From an uncultured Oscillospiraceae bacterium (lineage in GTDB: Bacteria; Bacillota; Clostridia; Oscillospirales; Oscillospiraceae), in assembly GCA_944385305.1 (NCBI GenBank), contig CALWWS010000221.1, positions 1 through 5,877 on the forward strand: 5,877 nucleotides of DNA, written 5' to 3'. Below are positions 1-4,354 of the stretch, one piece after another (the stretch's first letter is position 1; every line of letters starts with the position of its first letter). Under the pieces are notes generated by a model that saw nothing but the letters and a program-made list of their open reading frames with translations, searched no databases and was not told the DNA's origin. Position numbers and translations under genes: made by a program.

Positions 1-1
1 C

Positions 2-1273
2 GTCTCCACCCTGGAGGGCTGGGGCGCCAAGATCAAGTCCGAGTCAGACGGCAAGACCATCACGGTGGCCATGGCCTCCCACCCCTCTACCGAGGCCTTC
101 CAGGACATGGTGGACGACTTTACCGCCCTCACCGGCATTGACGTGGTGTGGGATGTGGTGGAGGAGACCAACCTGAAGAGCAAACAGCTGCTGGACGTCC
201 AGGGCAGCGGCACCTACGACGTGCTCATGGTGGACGCCTTCTGGATGGCGGAGTACGCCTCCAAGGGCCTGCTGGTGCCTCTGGCGGACAACCTGGCCGA
301 CGAGACCCTCACCCCCGCCTGGTTTGACTACGAGGACATCATGCCCGCCTACCGGGACGGTATCTCCAGCGCCAACGGCGTGATCTACGCCATCCCCTCC
401 TCCGGCGAGACCCGCTTTATCGCCTACCGCACCGACCTGTTCGAGAAGTACGACAAGCAGCCCCCCGAGACCATGGACGAGTTTTTGGAGCTGGCCCAGT
501 TCTTCAACGACTGTGAGGACGTGGAGTACGGCGTGTCCATGCGGGCCCAGCGGGGCATCCACTTCGCCTCCGGCTGGATGAGCCTGATGTACAACTTCGG
601 CGGCGGCTTCCTGGATCAGACCACCCTGGACAGCGACAACGTGGTGGTCACCTGCACCACCCCCGAGACCGTTGAGTCCCTCCAGTACTTCGTGGATCTG
701 ATGAAGTGCGCGCCCCCCGACGTGAGCACCTACACCCATGAGGAGGCCCTGGGCGCCTTCATCTCCGGCAAGACCGCCATGTGGCTGGACGCCACCGCTC
801 TGGCCGACCAGATCACCGACCCGGAGAGCTCCGTGGTGGCCGACAACGTGGCCTTTGTGGCCACTCCCACCGGTCCTGCCGGCGACGGCGCCGCCCTGGC
901 CGGCTGGAGCCTGGGTATCTCCACCGCCAGCAAGAACAGCGCCGAGGCCTGGGCCTTCATCGTGTACATGGCCTCCAAGGAAAATTCCCTGACCTATGTG
1001 GGCAACGGCGGCGGCGCCACCCGCGCCTCTGTGTTTGAAAACGCCGAGCTGGCGGAGGCTCACCCCTCCTATCCCGCTCAGCTGGTGGCCCTGGAGGCGG
1101 CCAACGGCCTGGTGGAGAAGGGCCTGTCCTGGATCCCCCAGCATGAGCAGAGCAACGCTATCCTGGAGATCGCCGGCAACAACGGCTGCGCCGCTCTGGT
1201 GGGCGACATGACCGTTGAGGAAGCCTGTCAGACCATGCAGACGCAGATTGAGGATCTGCTGGCATCTTCCTGA
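2..1273 (+). CDS. ABC transporter solute-binding protein, family 1 (sugar/polyol type), 5' partial
   Basis: Extracytoplasmic solute-binding protein of a carbohydrate ABC importer. It captures a sugar or polyol outside the membrane and hands it to the two permeases encoded next. The frame is open from base 2, so the gene starts before the window; 423 residues are visible. The missing N-terminus should hold the lipoprotein or secretion signal, because the visible part begins just before the mature first strand (GKTITVAMASHPS). Family features seen: a first-strand and helix segment (FQDMVDDFTALTGIDVVW), the hinge-proximal YDVLMVDAFWMAEYASKG stretch near 215-268, YRTDLFEKY near 425-451, and a late GWSLGIS segment near 902-922 followed by an AWAFIVYMAS helix. 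The pattern of an EE-N-L-K-K segment before YDVL recalls polyol/sugar binding proteins of the SmoE/MalE kind, but the substrate is not determinable. GTG at 65 and ATG at 71 lie inside the mature domain and are not credible starts. Stop is TGA at 1271. Confidence 0.93.
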   Translation, partial: VSTLEGWGAKIKSESDGKTITVAMASHPSTEAFQDMVDDFTALTGIDVVWDVVEETNLKSKQLLDVQGSGTYDVLMVDAFWMAEYASKGLLVPLADNLADETLTPAWFDYEDIMPAYRDGISSANGVIYAIPSSGETRFIAYRTDLFEKYDKQPPETMDEFLELAQFFNDCEDVEYGVSMRAQRGIHFASGWMSLMYNFGGGFLDQTTLDSDNVVVTCTTPETVESLQYFVDLMKCAPPDVSTYTHEEALGAFISGKTAMWLDATALADQITDPESSVVADNVAFVATPTGPAGDGAALAGWSLGISTASKNSAEAWAFIVYMASKENSLTYVGNGGGATRASVFENAELAEAHPSYPAQLVALEAANGLVEKGLSWIPQHEQSNAILEIAGNNGCAALVGDMTVEEACQTMQTQIEDLLASS

Positions 1274-1294
1274 TTTCCGGCAACGATTAATTCC

Positions 1295-1339
1295 GCGCAG
1301 GGGAGATGCGCAGCCTTCCGCTGTGCCTCTCCCCTGCGC
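1295..1339 (+). promoter_or_regulatory. Intergenic mRNA hairpin between binding-protein and permease genes
   Basis: A 12-bp perfect inverted repeat (1295-1306 with 1328-1339, arm GCGCAGGGGAGA) is extended, after a single T-C mismatch, by a further 7 bp (1308-1314 with 1320-1326, one G-U pair) around the 5-nt loop CTTCC. The 3' side continues TCTTTGATTGG, which is too poor in T for an efficient intrinsic terminator. Such structures between binding-protein and permease genes (malE-malF is the classic case) protect the upstream message from 3' exonucleases or cause partial termination, giving more binding protein than permease. That role is inferred here; the structure itself is read directly. 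Confidence 0.82.
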
Positions 1340-1348
1340 TCTTTGATT

Positions 1349-1355
1349 GGGAGGA
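1349..1355 (+). promoter_or_regulatory. Ribosome binding site fixing the first permease start at 1363
   Basis: GGGAGGA ends 7 nt before ATG 1363. The in-frame upstream ATG at 1306 is buried in the hairpin stem and has only the stem's own GGGGAG directly against it, so 1363 is preferred. Confidence 0.8.
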
Positions 1356-1362
1356 AGCCCGT

Positions 1363-2298
1363 ATGCGTGAAAAATCCCCCAGACTGCCCGGCGGACACGG
1401 GCGGGGCTGGCTGTCCGATTACCTGCGCCGCAACCAGCACGTCAAGTTCATCGCCCCGGCGGTGGCGGTGCTGTTTATTCTGTCCATTATCCCCACCATC
1501 TTCCTGCTGCTTATCAGCCTGACCAACTACCAGCTGGGCTGGGACTTCTCCCGGGCGGAGTTTGTGGGGCTGGCCAACTACATCCGCCTGCTCACCGGCG
1601 GCGACGCCGACTTCTGGCACGCGGTGTTCATCAGCCTGGCCTTCATGGTCATCGCCACCGCCCTGGAGATGGTGCTGGGCTTTATCGTGGCCCTGCTGCT
1701 CAACAAGTACGAATTCAAGGCCAAGGCCGTTATTATCGGCATTATGATCATCCCCCTGGCCATGACCCCCTCCATCGCCGGCCAGATGTGGAAGCTGATG
1801 TTCAACTCCGAGTACGGCCTGCTCAACTATATCCTGCGGGGGCTGTTTGACGTGAGCGTGGTCTGGCTGTCCAAGGATTTGGCCTTCTGGTCCATCCTCA
1901 TTGTGGACATCTGGCAGTTCACCCCCTTTGTGGCCCTCATTATGTACGCCGGCCTGCGCTCGGTGCCCGCCGAGCCCTACGAGTCGGCCATGGTGGACGG
2001 GGCGGGGCCTGCCCGCATCCTGTTCTCCATCACCATCCCCATGATGAAAAAGCTCATCTTCCTGGCCCTGCTGCTGCGGGCGGTGGACGCCCTGAAGCTC
2101 TTTGACACCGCCTATGTGCTCACCCAGGGCGGCCCGGGCAACGCCACCGAATTTTTGAGCCTGCACGTCTACCGCCTGGTCAACGCCCAGAACGGCCTCA
2201 TCGGACGGGGCGCGGCGGTGGCGGTGATCCTGCTGGCGGTGGTCACCGTGGTCAGCCGGGTGCTGCTCTACTTACAGAGGAGGGGTGAGGATGCATAG
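1363..2298 (+). CDS. Carbohydrate ABC transporter permease, MalF/UgpA type
   Basis: Inner-membrane permease (311 aa) that pairs with the next gene's product to form the translocation channel of a carbohydrate importer. Hydrophobic segments lie at about residues 28-52, 85-113, 121-144, 171-197, 230-240 (weak) and 282-303, as expected for the six-helix core of the binding-protein-dependent permease family (BPD_transp_1). The cytoplasmic EAA loop that docks on the ATPase is clear at 207-226: ESAMVDGAG, then an F and ending in ITIP. The segment after it (LFDTAYVLTQGGPGNATE, 246-263) is characteristic of the MalF/UgpA branch. The start is ATG 1363 with a well-placed GGAGG. An in-frame ATG at 1306 would add 19 residues (MRSLPLCLSPALFDWEEAR) encoded by the intergenic hairpin, which is unlikely. 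The gene lies 89 bp after the binding protein and overlaps the next gene by 8 bp. No long extra N-terminal domain of the enterobacterial MalF kind is present. Confidence 0.94.
   Translation: MREKSPRLPGGHGRGWLSDYLRRNQHVKFIAPAVAVLFILSIIPTIFLLLISLTNYQLGWDFSRAEFVGLANYIRLLTGGDADFWHAVFISLAFMVIATALEMVLGFIVALLLNKYEFKAKAVIIGIMIIPLAMTPSIAGQMWKLMFNSEYGLLNYILRGLFDVSVVWLSKDLAFWSILIVDIWQFTPFVALIMYAGLRSVPAEPYESAMVDGAGPARILFSITIPMMKKLIFLALLLRAVDALKLFDTAYVLTQGGPGNATEFLSLHVYRLVNAQNGLIGRGAAVAVILLAVVTVVSRVLLYLQRRGEDA
2278..2283 (+). promoter_or_regulatory. Ribosome binding site inside the end of the first permease gene
   Basis: AGGAGG ends 7 nt before ATG 2291. The alternative in-frame GTG at 2285 would have a gap of only 1 nt, so ATG 2291 is the start. 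The site lies within the last codons of the upstream gene, which suggests translational coupling. Confidence 0.8.
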
Positions 2299-3124
2299 CA
2301 AGAGACAGGCCAAGCGGGCGGCGGGCAAGACCGGCGTGCTGATTTTGCTCATTGTGTTCGCCATTGTGGAGATCTTCCCCTTCCTGTGGATGCTCTCGGT
2401 GAGCTTCCGCACCCGGGTGGGCATCTACGACCCGGGCAACCTCTTCGGCAACCTGACCCTGGGCAACTACCAGGAGATTTTTGACAGCGGCATTCTCAAG
2501 CTGTTTCTCAACAGCTTTATCGTGGCCATCTTCAGCACCCTCATCTCCCTGGTGCTGGGTACTCTGGCCGCCTACGGCTTCGCCCGCTTCAACTGGAAAA
2601 AGCGGGAGTCCCGGGCCTTCTGGGTGCTCAGCCAGCGCTTTCTGCCCGCCATGGCGGTGATCATTCCCTACTACCTCATGGGCGCCGTGGCCGGGCTGCT
2701 GGATACCCGTATTTGGCTGATTATCTGCTACATCGGCTTCAACCTGCCCTTCGCCACCTGGATGATGCGCGGCTTTATCGAGGACGTGCCCCGGGAGCTG
2801 GAGGAGTCGGCCATGGTGGATGGGTGCAGCCGCCTGGCGGCCCTGCGCAAGGTCATCTTCCCCCTGGTGCTCCCCGGCATGGTGGCCACCGCCATCTTCT
2901 GCGTGATCAACTGCTGGAACGAGTTTGTCTTTGCCAACTTCCTCACCACCATCTCCGCCAAGACGGTGCCCGTGTCCGTGATGACCTACCTCACCGTGGC
3001 GGGAGTCAAGTGGGGCGAGATGGCGGCCACCGGTATCCTGGCGGTGCTCCCCGTGATGATTTTCGCCATCGCCGTGCAGAAGTACATGATCCGCGGCCTG
3101 ACCTTCGGTTCGGTGAAGGGCTGA
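2291..3124 (+). CDS. Carbohydrate ABC transporter permease, MalG/UgpE type
   Basis: Second inner-membrane permease (277 aa, the usual length for this family), partner of the preceding MalF-type subunit. Hydrophobic segments are at about residues 14-37, 71-96, 112-136, 141-157, 191-207 and 247-266. The EAA loop, the ATPase docking site, is at 172-195: ESAMVDGCS followed by LRKVIFPLVLP, with Cys where Ala is usual after the Gly. Other MalG-branch marks are a WNEF motif (209-212) after the loop and the C-terminal tail RGLTFGSVKG, a very typical ending for this subunit. The 5' end overlaps the previous gene by 8 bp (ATGCATAG contains this start and the previous stop), so the two permeases are probably translated in a coupled, near-equimolar way. 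No ATP-binding subunit follows; the next gene is a dehydrogenase. The substrate is unknown. Confidence 0.94.
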   Translation: MHSKRQAKRAAGKTGVLILLIVFAIVEIFPFLWMLSVSFRTRVGIYDPGNLFGNLTLGNYQEIFDSGILKLFLNSFIVAIFSTLISLVLGTLAAYGFARFNWKKRESRAFWVLSQRFLPAMAVIIPYYLMGAVAGLLDTRIWLIICYIGFNLPFATWMMRGFIEDVPRELEESAMVDGCSRLAALRKVIFPLVLPGMVATAIFCVINCWNEFVFANFLTTISAKTVPVSVMTYLTVAGVKWGEMAATGILAVLPVMIFAIAVQKYMIRGLTFGSVKG

Positions 3125-3152
3125 CCGGGACAGGAAAGAAAGGAGGAATGTT

Positions 3153-4199
3153 ATGTCAACCAAGTCTCTGAAAATGGCCATTGTAGGCGCGGGCATCTGG
3201 GGGGAGAACCACGCCAAGATCTACAACAGCCACCCCTTTGCCGACACGGTTGCCATCTGCGACATGAACCGCCCCAAGGCCGAGCAGATCGCCCAGCGGG
3301 TGGGCATCCCTCAGGTGTACGACGACTATGAGAAGATGTTTGCCCAGTGCGGCTGCGACGCGGTGGCCATCGTCACCCCCGACTTCGCCCACGGCGACGT
3401 GGCGGTGGCGGCGGCCAGGGCGGGCAAGCACATTCTGATTGAAAAGCCCCTGGCCACCACCCGGGAGGACGTGTTCAACATTGTCCGGGCGGTGGAGGAG
3501 AACGGGGTGCGGGCCATGGTGGATCTCCACAACCGCTGGTCGCCCCCCTTCAACAGCGCCTACCAGGCGGTGCAGTCCGGCCAGCTGGGGCAGGTGTACA
3601 GCGGCTACTTCCGCCTCAACGACGTGAAGTGGGTGGCCACCGACATGCTCTCCTGGGCGGCCAAGTCCTCCATCCTCTGGTTTTTGGGCAGCCACAGCAT
3701 CGACACCCTGAGCTGGATGATGGGCTCCAAGGTCACCCGGGTGTACAGCGTCAGCCGGGCGGGGGTGCTCCAGGGCATGGGGGTGGACACGGTGGACGAG
3801 TACCTCACCACCCTGGAGTTTGAAAACGGCTGCGTGGCCCAGATGGAAAACGGCTGGATCACCCCCAACGCCAACCCCTGCGTCAACGACATCAAGTGCA
3901 ACATCCTGGGCACCAAGGGCATGATCGCCATTGACGCCTCCAACCACAACATGATCCAGATGTACACCGACGACAAGGTCACCGTACCTGACGTGATTGT
4001 GCAGGACTCCATCTTCGGCAACCCCAAGGGCTTCGCCTTTGAGAGCATCCGGGGCTTTGTGGACTGCGTGCTCTCGGGGCAGGAGTTCCCCGTCACCCTC
4101 TACGACGCCGCCCGGGCCAGCCTGGCCCTGCTGGCGGTGATGGAGTCGGCCAAAACCCGCCAGCCCGTGCTGGTGGACTACGGCGACCTGCCCGTGTAA
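3153..4199 (+). CDS. Gfo/Idh/MocA family NAD(P)-dependent oxidoreductase
   Basis: Cytoplasmic dehydrogenase (348 aa, normal for the family), probably oxidising or reducing a sugar, inositol-like compound or derivative brought in by the adjacent transporter. The N-terminal Rossmann fold shows the dinucleotide-binding GAGIWG (residues 12-17) and an acidic residue ending strand 2 (CDMNR, Asp37), which favours NAD. The family's EKP motif is at 97-99; its Lys98 is the usual catalytic or nicotinamide-orienting lysine. The C-terminal alpha/beta domain carries GSHSIDTLSWMMG (179-191), matching the family GxHxxDxxxW pattern with His181 and Asp184. The Asp usually found four residues before this His is replaced by Phe177 (WFLGSH). 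The start is ATG 3153, 6 nt after AAAGGAGG at 3139-3146. The gene lies 28 bp downstream of the second permease and is followed directly by a terminator, so it is the last gene of the transport operon. The exact substrate cannot be read from sequence. Confidence 0.93.
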   Translation: MSTKSLKMAIVGAGIWGENHAKIYNSHPFADTVAICDMNRPKAEQIAQRVGIPQVYDDYEKMFAQCGCDAVAIVTPDFAHGDVAVAAARAGKHILIEKPLATTREDVFNIVRAVEENGVRAMVDLHNRWSPPFNSAYQAVQSGQLGQVYSGYFRLNDVKWVATDMLSWAAKSSILWFLGSHSIDTLSWMMGSKVTRVYSVSRAGVLQGMGVDTVDEYLTTLEFENGCVAQMENGWITPNANPCVNDIKCNILGTKGMIAIDASNHNMIQMYTDDKVTVPDVIVQDSIFGNPKGFAFESIRGFVDCVLSGQEFPVTLYDAARASLALLAVMESAKTRQPVLVDYGDLPV

Positions 4200-4212
4200 A
4201 ACAGATCCTCCC

Positions 4213-4251
4213 CGCCGGCCGGAATGTGAAATTCCGGCCGGCGCTTTTTTT
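4213..4251 (+). terminator. Rho-independent terminator of the transport operon
   Basis: A perfect 13-bp stem (4213-4225, CGCCGGCCGGAAT, with 4231-4243) closes the loop GTGAA, and is followed after one C by seven T residues (4245-4251). It begins 13 bp after the oxidoreductase stop codon (4197-4199) and separates the transporter unit from the sigma-factor unit. Confidence 0.96.
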
Positions 4252-4269
4252 GACCTGACCGCCTGCGGG

Positions 4270-4299
4270 TTGACAGGAGCTGTGAGACGGGCATAGAAT
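4270..4299 (+). promoter_or_regulatory. Sigma-A type promoter of the sigma-factor gene
   Basis: A perfect -35 box TTGACA (4270-4275) and the -10 box TAGAAT (4294-4299, one mismatch from TATAAT) are separated by 18 bp. Transcription would start near 4305-4308, around an A6 run (4302-4307), giving a leader of about 50 nt. It lies 18 bp beyond the terminator T-run, so the gene appears to be transcribed independently by the housekeeping polymerase. Confidence 0.78.
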
Positions 4300-4312
4300 A
4301 GAAAAAATACTG

Positions 4313-4334
4313 TGCGCGGCAGAGCGGCCGCGCA
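4313..4334 (+). promoter_or_regulatory. GC-rich hairpin in the 5' leader of the sigma-factor gene
   Basis: An 8-bp perfect inverted repeat (TGCGCGGC at 4313-4320 with 4327-4334) has the 6-nt loop AGAGCG. It lies in the expected leader, 6 nt upstream of the AGGAGG at 4341-4346, so it could affect translation initiation or mRNA stability. It has no T-run and is not a terminator. An operator function is also possible; neither role is proven. Confidence 0.5.
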
Positions 4335-4354
4335 GTTGAGAGGAGGGCGCCGGG

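Noticed and set aside
1340..1349. Hairpin at 1295-1339 read as an intrinsic terminator
   Set aside because: The following bases TCTTTGATTG are not a continuous T-run, and functionally linked permease genes follow on the same strand.
3148..3171. Tiny frame ATG 3148 (MLCQPSL) overlapping the oxidoreductase start
   Set aside because: Seven codons only and just 1 nt after the AGGAGG; the ATG at 3153 has correct spacing and leads into the Rossmann fold. No sign of a leader-peptide role.
2252..3217. Long minus-strand open frame opposite the second permease
   Set aside because: His/Gly-rich composition typical of the reverse complement of GC-rich membrane-protein codons; the + strand has a clear family match and ribosome binding site.
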